A DNA stretch of 15,463 nt from assembly GCA_031264825.1 (NCBI GenBank), contig JAISDL010000121.1:1-15463 (forward strand), written 5' to 3'. Each line of letters opens with the position of its first letter. Position 1 is the stretch's first letter. The position numbers and the translations under genes are program-made. Under the pieces are notes generated by a model, which searched no databases, was not told where the DNA came from, and was given only the letters and a program-made list of their open reading frames with translations. Of the stretch, positions 7,386 to 14,911 are shown one piece after another. Origin of the DNA: Accumulibacter sp. Lineage in GTDB: Bacteria > Pseudomonadota > Gammaproteobacteria > Burkholderiales > Rhodocyclaceae.

Positions 7386-8435
7386 TCATGGAAGACGCGC
7401 TCGTTCCTTGAGCCAGACCAGACCGCGCCAGAGCGGGAGCGAGAAGAGCACGACGACGACGAGGCGCGCGACCTGGAAGGACGTGACGAGCGGGACGCCG
7501 AGTTTCAGGATTTTGGCGGTAATGCACATTTCCGAAAGCCCGCCCGGAGAAGTCGCGAGGATCAGCGCGGCGGGCGATTCGTCCATCATCAAGGCCAGAG
7601 CGACGCCGAAGGCCGCCGAGACGACGATCGTAAAAAGCGCCGTCAGCAATGTGGCGACGATCAGGCGGCGCGATTCGGTGCGAAGGCTCGGCTTGAAGCG
7701 CGTGCCGAGCGAACATCCGATCAATATCTGCGCGGCGTTGACGAAACCCGTCGGTATGCTCGACGTCGGGAGGCCAAAGGTCGTGAAACTCAAGCTGACG
7801 ATGAGCGGCGCGAGCAGCCATGCGTTCGGGATGCGAAGCCTCGCGAAGAGAAAGCTTGCGACGACCGCGATACAGAACATCCCAAGAAAATACTTCGGAA
7901 CGAAGACCGACGACGACGGCTCGAAAAGGGAACTGCCGACCGCGCCGCTCAATGTGACCGCGATCGGGACGGTCAGGACGACGAGCAGTATCCGTATCGA
8001 GTGCGAAAAGGCGACGAGGTCGAAGCGCGCGCCGGCGTGCTCGGCGAGAATGGCCATCTCGGTCGCGCCGCCGGGGATGCTCGCGAAGTACGAACTGATC
8101 GCCGACGTTCCGGAAATTCGTTTGAAAAGCAGCGCGCCGGTCGCGCCGATCACAATGCCGGCGAACGAGGAAAAGAAGATATACGCGCCAAAGTCGAGCA
8201 TCTGGCGGCTGACTTCGTTGGTGAAATAGAGACCCAGCGAGCAACCGATCACGAGCTGCCCCGCTTGGCGGCTTCCCGGAATCGCCTTGGGGCCCGATCC
8301 GCGCACACCCGATGCGCCGACCGCGAACATCGGGCCGACCATCCAAGGCAGGGGGACGTGGAGTAATTTGAACAGAATTCCGGCGGCGACGCTCAAGGTC
8401 AGCGTAAGAACATAAGGTTTCAGCGAGTGAAGCAT
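7386..8435 (-). CDS. AbrB-family (PF05145) inner-membrane protein, duplicated type
   Basis: A 349-residue, very hydrophobic protein with about ten membrane segments. It is built from two similar halves: LPWMVGPM with QLVIGCSLG near residues 29-68 recurs as NAWLLAPL with QILIGCSLG near 204-244, and SIPGGATEM (119-127) recurs as TSPGGLSEM (295-303). This is the architecture of the Gram-negative AbrB duplication family (PF05145), often labelled 'putative ammonia monooxygenase', a name not supported by function. E. coli AbrB is the named relative; the transported substrate, if any, is unknown. The start is uncertain: a TTG at 8459 would add 8 residues, and neither candidate has a strong SD. It is first in a two-gene unit with aroE. 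Confidence 0.85.
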   Translation of the reverse strand: MLHSLKPYVLTLTLSVAAGILFKLLHVPLPWMVGPMFAVGASGVRGSGPKAIPGSRQAGQLVIGCSLGLYFTNEVSRQMLDFGAYIFFSSFAGIVIGATGALLFKRISGTSAISSYFASIPGGATEMAILAEHAGARFDLVAFSHSIRILLVVLTVPIAVTLSGAVGSSLFEPSSSVFVPKYFLGMFCIAVVASFLFARLRIPNAWLLAPLIVSLSFTTFGLPTSSIPTGFVNAAQILIGCSLGTRFKPSLRTESRRLIVATLLTALFTIVVSAAFGVALALMMDESPAALILATSPGGLSEMCITAKILKLGVPLVTSFQVARLVVVVLFSLPLWRGLVWLKERARLP

Positions 8436-8485
8436 GCCGCGGTCGTCGGAAAAGTCCAAAGACTGTTATCTTATTCCTTTTTTTA

Positions 8486-8509
8486 CGGCGTCGGGATGCC
8501 CCGGCGTCG
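8486..8509. repeat. 8-bp direct repeat in the divergent intergenic region
   Basis: CGGCGTCG occurs at 8486-8493 and 8502-8509, 16 bp apart start to start, between the divergent AbrB-family gene and the unknown membrane-protein gene. The spacing is compatible with a tandem protein-binding site, but the repeat is short and GC-rich and may be chance. Confidence 0.4.
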
Positions 8510-8511
8510 TT

Positions 8512-8539
8512 TTGTTGTGCGTATCACCTGACGTAAAAT
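8512..8539 (+). promoter_or_regulatory. Candidate sigma-70 promoter for the 222-residue membrane protein
   Basis: TTGTTG (8512-8517), a 16-bp spacer and TAAAAT (8534-8539) resemble a sigma-70 promoter. The start codon at 8570 follows about 30 bp later, with a strong SD. Consensus match only. Confidence 0.4.
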
Positions 8540-8569
8540 GAGCTTTCATGAAATCGGGGGTGAGGCTGC

Positions 8570-9238
8570 ATGACCGGTATTTTTCAAAAACTCGGCATCC
8601 TTGCGGGAATATTGCTCTGTATCCTGATCGCGCGCAGGCTGTACGTCGGCAGGAAGAAAATAAATCCCCGTCACGTCAGGATTCATTTCAGAAGGGGAAC
8701 AACGCCGAGTAGCCCGGGGAAGCAGCTTCTCCTGATTGGCGCGACGAAGACCGAGCATTGCGTCGTTTCGCTGGTTTTCTTCATCGTTCTCGCGCTCATG
8801 CTTTTGTTCGGAGTCTTCGACGGGAACGTGCAAGACGAGAGGTACTGGATAACGGTCGGTTTGGGATTCGTCTTCGCGTGTTTCTGGCTCTACGACGACC
8901 GTATCCCGAAGTTGGCGTACCATGAAAACGCCATTATTGTGATCCAGAGTCCCATAAAAAACGGGGCACCTGAAAAAAGGCGGATTTACTGGTTGAACGA
9001 ATACGATTATCTCGAATCCTTCGACATAACCGCCAAGATCTATTCAAGGCTTAGGCTATGTGAGTATGAATACCGAAGCTTCTCTTATCGGCTCATCAAG
9101 GACGGCCGGGTTGTTCGAATCTTCAACAGGGAGAATTATGATCTTTTGGAGGTCGAGAAAATCTACACGACGGCGAATCCGAACGTCGAAAGCGTCGAAA
9201 ACTTCGGCAAGCGCTCCGAATGCGAGTGGATAAGGTAG
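8570..9238 (+). CDS. Hypothetical membrane protein with three predicted TM segments
   Basis: A 222-residue protein I do not recognise. Hydrophobic stretches at about 8-24, 63-83 and 93-108 look like membrane helices. The first is followed by a basic stretch (RRLYVGRKK), suggesting that side faces the cytoplasm. The remaining 110 residues are polar, with alternating hydrophobic positions suggestive of beta strands and a GAPEKRRIYWLNEYDYL segment that could belong to a small beta-rich domain such as a bacterial PH-like fold. That is inference, not motif recognition. The start is well supported: ATG 8570 follows GGGGGTGAGG at normal spacing. The base composition is a little less GC-rich and the codons less uniform than in the flanking genes, as often seen in poorly conserved or acquired genes. 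It has its own candidate promoter and no obvious operon partner. Confidence 0.75.
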   Translation: MTGIFQKLGILAGILLCILIARRLYVGRKKINPRHVRIHFRRGTTPSSPGKQLLLIGATKTEHCVVSLVFFIVLALMLLFGVFDGNVQDERYWITVGLGFVFACFWLYDDRIPKLAYHENAIIVIQSPIKNGAPEKRRIYWLNEYDYLESFDITAKIYSRLRLCEYEYRSFSYRLIKDGRVVRIFNRENYDLLEVEKIYTTANPNVESVENFGKRSECEWIR

Positions 9239-9302
9239 GGCTTTGTTCCGCCTCCGGGTGATTGAACGGTATTTTCACTTTTCGGGGGTTTCGTCGAAAT
9301 TC

Positions 9303-9311
9303 TGCGATAAT
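9303..9311 (+). promoter_or_regulatory. Candidate extended -10 promoter for the radical SAM gene
   Basis: TGC followed by GATAAT (9306-9311) matches the extended -10 form TGnTATAAT with one mismatch, about 60 bp before the GTG start at 9373. No -35 is evident at 17 bp upstream, which extended -10 promoters can do without. Weak evidence. Confidence 0.3.
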
Positions 9312-9372
9312 CTTTCCTTTGACATCCGGCTTTTCGGAAAATCCTGAAGTGGTCCTTTGTAATTCGGAACGT

Positions 9373-10734
9373 GTGAAAAACAATAAACTCCTCATCAAGC
9401 TGATCTCTCCGCGTTTGAGCCTGCGGCCGATGGATTCGGAGATGAAGCGCAAGATGGCGCCCCCGCTCTCGCTTGTAACGCTCGCTTCGCTGACTCCGAA
9501 GCGGCATACGGTCTATATCGAGGACGAGAATATCGGCGCGATCAACTTTGACGACGCGCCCGACCTCGTCGGCGTCACGGTGACCGTCGACACCGTCCGC
9601 CGCGCTTTCGAGATTTCGCGGAAGTACCGCGAGCGCGGGATCAAGGTCGTTTTCGGCGGGATACACGCGAGCGCGTGCCCCCATGAGATGACGCCGTATT
9701 GCGACACAGTGTGCGTCGGCGAAGCCGAGACGCTGTGGGAGAAAATCCTCGACGACTTCATCGAAGGCCGGATGGAGGCCCTGTATTTCAATACCGAGCC
9801 GACCGACCTTTCGCGCGTCCCCGTCGCCGATTGGCGCTTCATCAAGCACAGGAACCGCTACCTTTACAATAATCTGATCGTCACGAGCCGGGGTTGCCCG
9901 TTCCGGTGCGAGTTTTGCTACAACAGTTGCGATTATATCGTCGGGAAATACAGGAACCGGCCGATCGAAGACGTGGTCGCGGAAATCGACCGGATCGGGA
10001 CCCGCCAAATCATGTTCGTCGACGATAATTTCATCGGCGACCCGCGCTGGGTCGACGCTTTTCTCGACCGGATCATGGGAATGGGGCTGATTTGGCACGC
10101 GGCGGCGTCGACGAATATCGTCCACCTGCCCGGTTTGATCGAGAAGATGGCGAAATCGGGCTGTCGCAGCCTTTTCATCGGTTTCGAGTCGATCGATGAA
10201 AATTCGATTCGCAGCGTCAACAAGCGGCAAAACCGGGTGTCCGAATACGAAGGGCTGATTCGGCGTATCCACGATAACGGAATGATGGTGAACGCAAGCC
10301 TCGTTTTCGGCTTCGACGACGATACGCCCGAGACGTTCACAAAGACTCTCGAATGGCTCGTGAAAAACCGGGTCGAAACGATGACCGGGCATATCCTGAC
10401 GCCTTACCCGGGGACGGCGCTCCACAAGCGTCTGGAAAGCGAGGGGCGCATCATCCGCCGGGATCTGGAAAAATACAACACGGCGTACGCTGTTTTCAAA
10501 CCGAAGAATTTCACGCCGGAAGAATTGGAGGCGTCGTACAGAAAGCTTTACGACGATTTCTATTCCTGGCGTAATATCATGAGGCGCCGTCCCCTGAACA
10601 AGAGGATGCTCGTCTCGTATTTCCTGTTCAACCTGGGCTACCGGAAATACGGACGCCTCGTCTCTCTCGCGGGACGCTTGGGGCTAATGAACTTTCTCGG
10701 AAAGCTGGCGCGAAAGCTGGCGTATGGCATATAA
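9373..10734 (+). CDS. Cobalamin-binding domain radical SAM enzyme
   Basis: A 453-residue protein with an N-terminal B12-binding-type Rossmann domain (about 1-150, including FGGIHAS near 94-100 and VGEAE) followed by a radical SAM barrel. The iron-sulfur motif is C175-X3-C179-X2-C182 in GCPFRCEFC. Further radical SAM features are the FVDDNF strand, GFESID and TPYPGTALHKRL. Class B (cobalamin-dependent) members methylate unactivated carbons or rearrange rings; the substrate here is unknown. The C-terminal helical part (KNFTPEELEASYRKLYDDF onward) resembles a tail common in this class. The frame is open back to a TTG at 9262, but the extra 37 residues look non-coding. GTG 9373 gives the usual start straight into the first beta strand (LLIKLISP), although its SD is weak. 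It stands alone between an unknown membrane protein and a DUF4124 gene, so context gives no substrate hint. Confidence 0.88.
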   Translation: MKNNKLLIKLISPRLSLRPMDSEMKRKMAPPLSLVTLASLTPKRHTVYIEDENIGAINFDDAPDLVGVTVTVDTVRRAFEISRKYRERGIKVVFGGIHASACPHEMTPYCDTVCVGEAETLWEKILDDFIEGRMEALYFNTEPTDLSRVPVADWRFIKHRNRYLYNNLIVTSRGCPFRCEFCYNSCDYIVGKYRNRPIEDVVAEIDRIGTRQIMFVDDNFIGDPRWVDAFLDRIMGMGLIWHAAASTNIVHLPGLIEKMAKSGCRSLFIGFESIDENSIRSVNKRQNRVSEYEGLIRRIHDNGMMVNASLVFGFDDDTPETFTKTLEWLVKNRVETMTGHILTPYPGTALHKRLESEGRIIRRDLEKYNTAYAVFKPKNFTPEELEASYRKLYDDFYSWRNIMRRRPLNKRMLVSYFLFNLGYRKYGRLVSLAGRLGLMNFLGKLARKLAYGI

Positions 10735-10850
10735 TCGTATGATTCCTTTTCCAAATCGCCTCTGGTCGGAGGGACAACATGATGAGAAGGCTTTTTGACT
10801 CTTCCCCGCTTTGCGCGGGCGCTGAGATTCCGAGGACTACGGATTTTTGG

Positions 10851-11288
10851 ATGAAAACTCTGGTCGCGCTGTTCGTGCTCGCGTGCCTGATTCCGGGCGC
10901 CGCGCACGCCAAAATCTATAAATGCGTCGAGAAGGGCAAAGTGACGTATTCCAATTCACCGTGCCCGAGCGGCGTGTCGGGCGGCGTTCTCGAATTGTAC
11001 GATTCGGGGAAAGAGGATGGCGGCATCACGCTTTCCGCGAAACCGGCGCCTTCGGTTTCCACGGGCGAGGGGGCAATACCGACCGGCGTACCCCCCGGCG
11101 CGTCGCCCGACGTGCTCGACGCGCTGAAGAACGCGCTCTTCGGCAAGAAGGCCCAACCGCAGACTGGGGAGACGCCCGCGACGGCGGACGCCGTGATGAA
11201 ACAAATCGAACTCCTGATCCGTCAGCGCGATCCGGGCAATAATACCGCCGAGCGCTCTGGCGCGGAAAACTCTCCTGAAGGATACTGA
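10851..11288 (+). CDS. Exported DUF4124-domain protein, 145 residues
   Basis: Residues 1-20 are a clean Sec signal peptide ending in AHA, with cleavage probably before K21. A DUF4124 domain follows at once: KIYKCVEKGKVTYSNSPCP (21-39), with the two conserved cysteines C25 and C38 that probably form a disulfide in the periplasm. The rest is low-complexity and proline/glycine-rich, apart from a possible amphipathic helix at 87-98 and another at 113-125. The function of the family is not established. The start is ambiguous: an in-frame ATG at 10779 has a much better SD (GGAGGG, 10768-10773) but would put 24 polar residues before the signal peptide. I chose 10851 because the signal peptide then starts normally. 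A paralogous domain occurs in the protein at 12744-13541. Confidence 0.8.
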   Translation: MKTLVALFVLACLIPGAAHAKIYKCVEKGKVTYSNSPCPSGVSGGVLELYDSGKEDGGITLSAKPAPSVSTGEGAIPTGVPPGASPDVLDALKNALFGKKAQPQTGETPATADAVMKQIELLIRQRDPGNNTAERSGAENSPEGY

Positions 11289-11433
11289 AAGAAAGCGTCG
11301 TTTTTCGGATGTGCGCCACTTTTTGACGCCGTGCTTGTCGCTCCACTTTTTTGCGGCGCCTGAGCGTGTTCAATCGCGCTTTCCAGAATGAAAACACGTT
11401 GAAGGCATTTCAAGGAATCGTCGAGGTCGAAGG

Positions 11434-12678
11434 ATGAAATCGCTCAAAGAACTTTATCGCGTCGGCCTTGGGCCTTCGAGCAGCCACACGATGGGGCCAC
11501 GCTTCGCGGCCCTGTCTTTCAAGCGGGCGCTTCCCGAATCGACCGAGCGCGTCCGCGTTACGCTGTACGGGAGTCTCGCCGCGACCGGGCGCGGGCACTT
11601 GACCGACAAGGCCGTCAGCGAGCCTTTCGCGCCGATGCCGGTCGAAATCGACTGGCGCGCCGAGCAGCAGTTGCCGGTACACCCGAACGGGATGCGCTTC
11701 GAGGCTTTGGGGTCTTCGGACGACATACTGGCTTCGCGCGTCGTCTACTCGATCGGCGGCGGCGCCCTGCTCGACGCCGACGGGAACTCCGGTGACGGCG
11801 CGGAAATCTATCCCTACGCCTCGATGCGCGAGATCATGGATCGTGCCGAGGCCGAGGAACTTCTGCTCTGGGAATTCGCGTGGAAGCACGAGGGGCGCGC
11901 GCTCTGGGATCATCTGGAAAAAGTCTGGGACGCGATGCGCGACGCGATCCACCGCGGGATCGATACCGAGGGCAAGCTGCCGGGGTCGCTCAAGGTTCCC
12001 CGGAAGGCTTCGTCCTACCACGCACGTGCGCAAAGCCTGTCGAGCGAGTTCGGGCAGACCGCGCGCCTGTTCGCCTATGCGCTCGCCGTTTCGGAAGAGA
12101 ACGCCTCCGGAGGTGTCGTCGTGACGGCGCCGACCTGCGGTGCGTCGGGCGTCCTCCCGGCGGTTCTTTTCTTGTTACGCCGCCGCTTCGACGTGACCGA
12201 CGAAAAAATTTTTCGCGCGCTTGCGACGGCGGGGATCATCGGTAACATCGTCAAGACCAACGCGTCGATTTCAGGCGCCGAAGTTGGTTGTCAGGGCGAG
12301 GTCGGAACGGCGTGCGCGATGGCCGCCGGCGCGGCGGCGCAGTTGCTCGGCGGGACGATTCGACAGATCGAGTACGCCGCCGAAATGGGGCTCGAACACC
12401 ATCTGGGACTGACCTGCGACCCGATCGGGGGTTACGTGCAGATTCCCTGCATCGAGCGCAACGCGATCGCGGCCGTCCGGGCGGTCGACTGTGCCGCTTA
12501 CGCGCTCCTCTCCGACGGGCACCACATCGTTTCCTTCGACGAAGTCGTGCGGACGCTCCTCGAAACGGGGCACGATATCAAGGCGAGCTACCGCGAGACC
12601 GCCGAGGGCGGGCTTGCGAAAGTTCACTATTCCTTGCACGGAAAGTCCGCGAAGGGCTTTTCTGGAATGGGGAGTTGA
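11434..12678 (+). CDS. sdaA: L-serine dehydratase (iron-sulfur), short single-chain form
   Basis: A 414-residue enzyme converting L-serine to pyruvate and ammonia with a 4Fe-4S cluster. The beta domain begins with the family signature GPSSSHTMGP (13-22). The alpha domain carries TAPTCGASGVLPA (231-243) and NASISGAEVGCQGE (276-289). The cluster cysteines are C286, C328 (LTCDPIGG) and C339 (QIPCIER). Their spacing (42 and 11) is the same as the cluster cysteines of the Legionella enzyme. It is about 40 residues shorter than E. coli SdaA, mostly in the beta domain. It ends GFSGMGS without the C-terminal cysteine that in the Legionella protein folds back to the cluster as fourth ligand. ATG 11434 follows GAGGTCGAAGG. 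The 145 bp upstream contains no promoter I can support. It converges on the DUF4124 coiled-coil gene. Confidence 0.93.
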   Translation: MKSLKELYRVGLGPSSSHTMGPRFAALSFKRALPESTERVRVTLYGSLAATGRGHLTDKAVSEPFAPMPVEIDWRAEQQLPVHPNGMRFEALGSSDDILASRVVYSIGGGALLDADGNSGDGAEIYPYASMREIMDRAEAEELLLWEFAWKHEGRALWDHLEKVWDAMRDAIHRGIDTEGKLPGSLKVPRKASSYHARAQSLSSEFGQTARLFAYALAVSEENASGGVVVTAPTCGASGVLPAVLFLLRRRFDVTDEKIFRALATAGIIGNIVKTNASISGAEVGCQGEVGTACAMAAGAAAQLLGGTIRQIEYAAEMGLEHHLGLTCDPIGGYVQIPCIERNAIAAVRAVDCAAYALLSDGHHIVSFDEVVRTLLETGHDIKASYRETAEGGLAKVHYSLHGKSAKGFSGMGS

Positions 12679-12681
12679 TCG

Positions 12682-12717
12682 GGCGGGGGAAACGGAGGAG
12701 AAATCCCGTTACCCGCC
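12682..12717. terminator. Nested stem between convergent genes, possible terminator
   Basis: GGCGGG (12682-12687) pairs with CCCGCC (12712-12717), and inside it AACGG (12691-12695) pairs with CCGTT (12706-12710) around a 10-nt loop, with a 3/1 internal loop between the two stems. It sits 3 bp after the serine dehydratase stop in a 65-bp gap between convergent genes. No T-tract follows, so terminator function is only suggested by position. Confidence 0.3.
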
Positions 12718-12743
12718 GCGTCAGCGACGATCGGGAAAGGGGA

Positions 12744-13541
12744 TCAGTCGGCCTCCAGCGCGCGCCTCTCCGCGCGCAACAGGGCGATCCGGTCGCTTAA
12801 GACGCTGTTTTCGGCTTGGTATTTCGCCGTAATCGCCTGTACCCGGACTTGCAGACTTTGCCGCGCAAGCGCGTTGAAGTTGTTCGCGGCGAGTTCATCG
12901 GCCTGTTTTTGCACTTCGGCGGCCTCCACGTTCATCCGGTCGAGGTTGCTCTTGATCGTGTATCCGTTTTGGCTGATCTCGGAGTCGATTTCGCGTATTT
13001 TGCGTTCTCTGGATAGCTTGTCGAGCGTTCTTTTCTCGCTGTTTTGCCCGGTTTGCGCGGGAGCGGCCGATTCGAGCGCGCGCCTTTCCGCGCTCAAAGA
13101 GGCGATCTCGCGAATCAACACGGTGTTTTCGACCCGATATTTCGACACGAGTGCGCGCATCTGAACGTGCAGGCTTTGTTGCGCAAGCGCGTTGAACAGG
13201 TTCTTGCCGACTTCATCGGCCTCCTTTTGCAGCTTCTCGATCTCGTTGTTCATCCGGTACAGCCCGTTTTTGATCGCGATTTCCTTCTCGGAAATTTCGA
13301 AATCGATCTCGCGCAAGCGGCGTTCCCAAACGATTTTGTCGAGATAATCCTTTTCGCTGTTCTTTACGGCTTGGGGCCGGGGCGCGTTTCCGGCGGGGGC
13401 TTCGAGCACTTTGCCGTCCATCTCCGAAGGGCAGGGCTGATCCGAAAGGAGGATTTTCCCCAAAGAAGTACACCGGTACATCTCCGCCGCCGCCGCGCCG
13501 GAAAGCAGAGCGAGAGAAAATGCGAATATAATTTTTTTCAT
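12744..13541 (-). CDS. Exported DUF4124 protein with duplicated coiled-coil domain
   Basis: A 265-residue periplasmic protein. Residues 1-19 are a signal peptide ending AAAA. A DUF4124 domain follows (EMYRCTSLGKILLSDQPCP, 20-38, cysteines C24 and C37). After a short linker comes a long charged helical region consisting of two copies of one 98-residue unit, at 61-158 and 167-264. They align without a gap at an offset of 106 residues (NSEK, REID, FNALA, Q-x-QSL, AERRALE-type matches) and are joined by AAPAQTGQ. Heptad-like spacing suggests a coiled coil. The function is unknown; DUF4124 proteins with a coiled-coil tail are widespread in proteobacteria. The ATG at 13541 has AGAGG upstream and fits the signal peptide; a longer in-frame extension to 13751 overlaps rlmD and is rejected. 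It lies 71 bp downstream of rlmD on the same strand and could be co-transcribed. Confidence 0.87.
   Translation of the reverse strand: MKKIIFAFSLALLSGAAAAEMYRCTSLGKILLSDQPCPSEMDGKVLEAPAGNAPRPQAVKNSEKDYLDKIVWERRLREIDFEISEKEIAIKNGLYRMNNEIEKLQKEADEVGKNLFNALAQQSLHVQMRALVSKYRVENTVLIREIASLSAERRALESAAPAQTGQNSEKRTLDKLSRERKIREIDSEISQNGYTIKSNLDRMNVEAAEVQKQADELAANNFNALARQSLQVRVQAITAKYQAENSVLSDRIALLRAERRALEAD
12751..13382 (-). repeat. Direct repeat of about 295 bp within the DUF4124 coiled-coil gene
   Basis: The two 98-codon units of the gene are recognisable as DNA at an offset of 318 bp. For example, AGCGCGCGCCT-x-TCCGCGC lies at 12757 and 13075, and GCGCAAGCGCGTTGAA is identical in both units. The copies have diverged by substitution but show no insertion or deletion. 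Confidence 0.8.
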
Positions 13542-13612
13542 GGGGTGCCTCTTCTGAAAATCACCGCTTGGATGGTCGACAACAAAGCGGCGAACAAGTT
13601 CCATTACAAAGA

Positions 13613-14911
13613 TCACTCCCTCTCGAAAAGCGCGATCGATTCGACGTGCGAAGTGTTCGGGAACATGTTGACGACGCCCGCGCCGCGCAGCCGATAGCCT
13701 TTTTGAGAGACGAGGATGCCCACGTCGCGCGCAAGCGTCGCCGGGTTGCACGAGACATAGACGATCCGGCGTGGGCCGTCGTCGCCGATCGACTTGACGA
13801 GTTCGACGGCGCCCTCGCGCGGTGGGTCGATCAGCATGCGGTCGAAACGACCGAGAGCGCTCAGGGAATCCGGCGTCGTTTCAAAGAGATTGGCTTCCAC
13901 GAAGCGCGCGCGGCCGGTCAGATCGTTGAACGCCGCGTTTTCACCGGCGCGGCGGACGAGTCCGGCACTGCCTTCGACGCCGACGACCGTCGCGCCGCTT
14001 CGCGCGATCGGCAGACTGAAATTGCCGAGTCCGCAGAACATGTCGGCGATCGTCTCGCCGCTTTTCGGCGCGAGGAGCGCGAGCGCACGGCGGACGAGGA
14101 CGCGGTTGACGGCGGGGTTGACCTGCGTGAACTCGGTCGGCGAGAAATGATGCGTCACCCCGAAGTCGGGCAGGCGGTAAAAAAGCTCGGCGCCGTCGAG
14201 CGGGTAGAAGCGATAGACCGACGCGGGTCCCTTCGGTTGGAGGTAAAAGACGACGCCGTGACGGTCGGCAAAGCGGCGCAGCGCCTCTTCGTCGGTATCG
14301 TCCAGAGAATCGAGTATCCGGAGAACGAGCGCCGACATCGCGTCCCCGACGGCGACCTCGATCTGCGGCATCGCCGTCGCGATCGAAAGATTTGCCACGA
14401 GTTCGCGCAAGGGCACGAGCAGCGCGGAAATCCTGGGCGGAAGGTTCGGGCATTCCCGCATGTCGGCGACGTAACTGCTCCTGCGTTCGTGAAAGCCGAT
14501 GAGCATACCGCCTTTCTTCGGGACGAGACGCGCCGAGAGGCGCGCCCGCGCCCGATACGCTGCCGGCGTACCGTAGATCGGCGCGTAGAGTTCGTCGGGC
14601 TTCACGCGGGCGATGTGCCAGAGATTCGACTCGAGGAGAAGTTGCTTGGCCGCGACCTGCGCTTCCGGGGCGAAATGCCGCATGCTGCACCCGCCGCAGA
14701 CGCCGAAATGCGGGCAACCCGGGGCGGAGCGGTACGGCGATGCTTTCAGCACGCGCTCGACGCGCGCGATTTCGTAGGTCGGCTTTTTACGATAGCTCGT
14801 GTATTCGACGCGCTCGCCGGGGAGCGCGCCTTCGACAAAAACAGTCTTGCCTTCGAGACGGGTGACCCCCCGCGCTTCGTGGTCGAGCGATTCGATGATT
14901 CCGGTCGGCAT
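13613..14911 (-). CDS. rlmD: 23S rRNA (uracil-1939-C5)-methyltransferase RlmD
   Basis: A 432-residue SAM-dependent enzyme that methylates U1939 of 23S rRNA (E. coli numbering; formerly RumA). Residues 1-55 form a TRAM RNA-binding domain. The 4Fe-4S ligands are C66, C72, C75 (CPHFGVCGGC) and C154 (RECPNLP), matching the RlmD pattern and separating it from TrmA. Catalytic and cofactor motifs are FTQVN (261-265), ADMFCGLGNFSLP (289-301, SAM binding), DPPREG (362-367), the nucleophile C388 in SCNP, and E424 in HVES. The length equals that of the E. coli enzyme to within a residue or two. The start codon is ATG with only a weak upstream SD. It is divergent from aroC, and the DUF4124 coiled-coil gene follows it. 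A long open frame on the opposite strand is a shadow. Confidence 0.95.
   Translation of the reverse strand: MPTGIIESLDHEARGVTRLEGKTVFVEGALPGERVEYTSYRKKPTYEIARVERVLKASPYRSAPGCPHFGVCGGCSMRHFAPEAQVAAKQLLLESNLWHIARVKPDELYAPIYGTPAAYRARARLSARLVPKKGGMLIGFHERRSSYVADMRECPNLPPRISALLVPLRELVANLSIATAMPQIEVAVGDAMSALVLRILDSLDDTDEEALRRFADRHGVVFYLQPKGPASVYRFYPLDGAELFYRLPDFGVTHHFSPTEFTQVNPAVNRVLVRRALALLAPKSGETIADMFCGLGNFSLPIARSGATVVGVEGSAGLVRRAGENAAFNDLTGRARFVEANLFETTPDSLSALGRFDRMLIDPPREGAVELVKSIGDDGPRRIVYVSCNPATLARDVGILVSQKGYRLRGAGVVNMFPNTSHVESIALFERE

Noticed and set aside
9319..9347. Perfect TTGACA (9319-9324) as the -35 for the radical SAM gene
   Set aside because: No acceptable -10 hexamer occurs 15-19 bp downstream; an extended -10 further upstream is a slightly better candidate.
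10730..10735. TATAAT overlapping the radical SAM gene stop as a promoter for the DUF4124 gene
   Set aside because: The hexamer is perfect, but there is no -35 match at 16-18 bp upstream and no extended -10 TG; it could still act weakly.
11289..11433. Promoter or terminator between the small DUF4124 gene and sdaA
   Set aside because: There is a TTGACG and a repeated CCACTTTTT (11316 and 11343) but no matching -10 hexamer and no stem followed by a T-tract.
13542..13751. In-frame N-terminal extension of the coiled-coil DUF4124 gene
   Set aside because: It overlaps the 3' end of rlmD in another frame, and the extra residues precede a complete signal peptide with its own SD.
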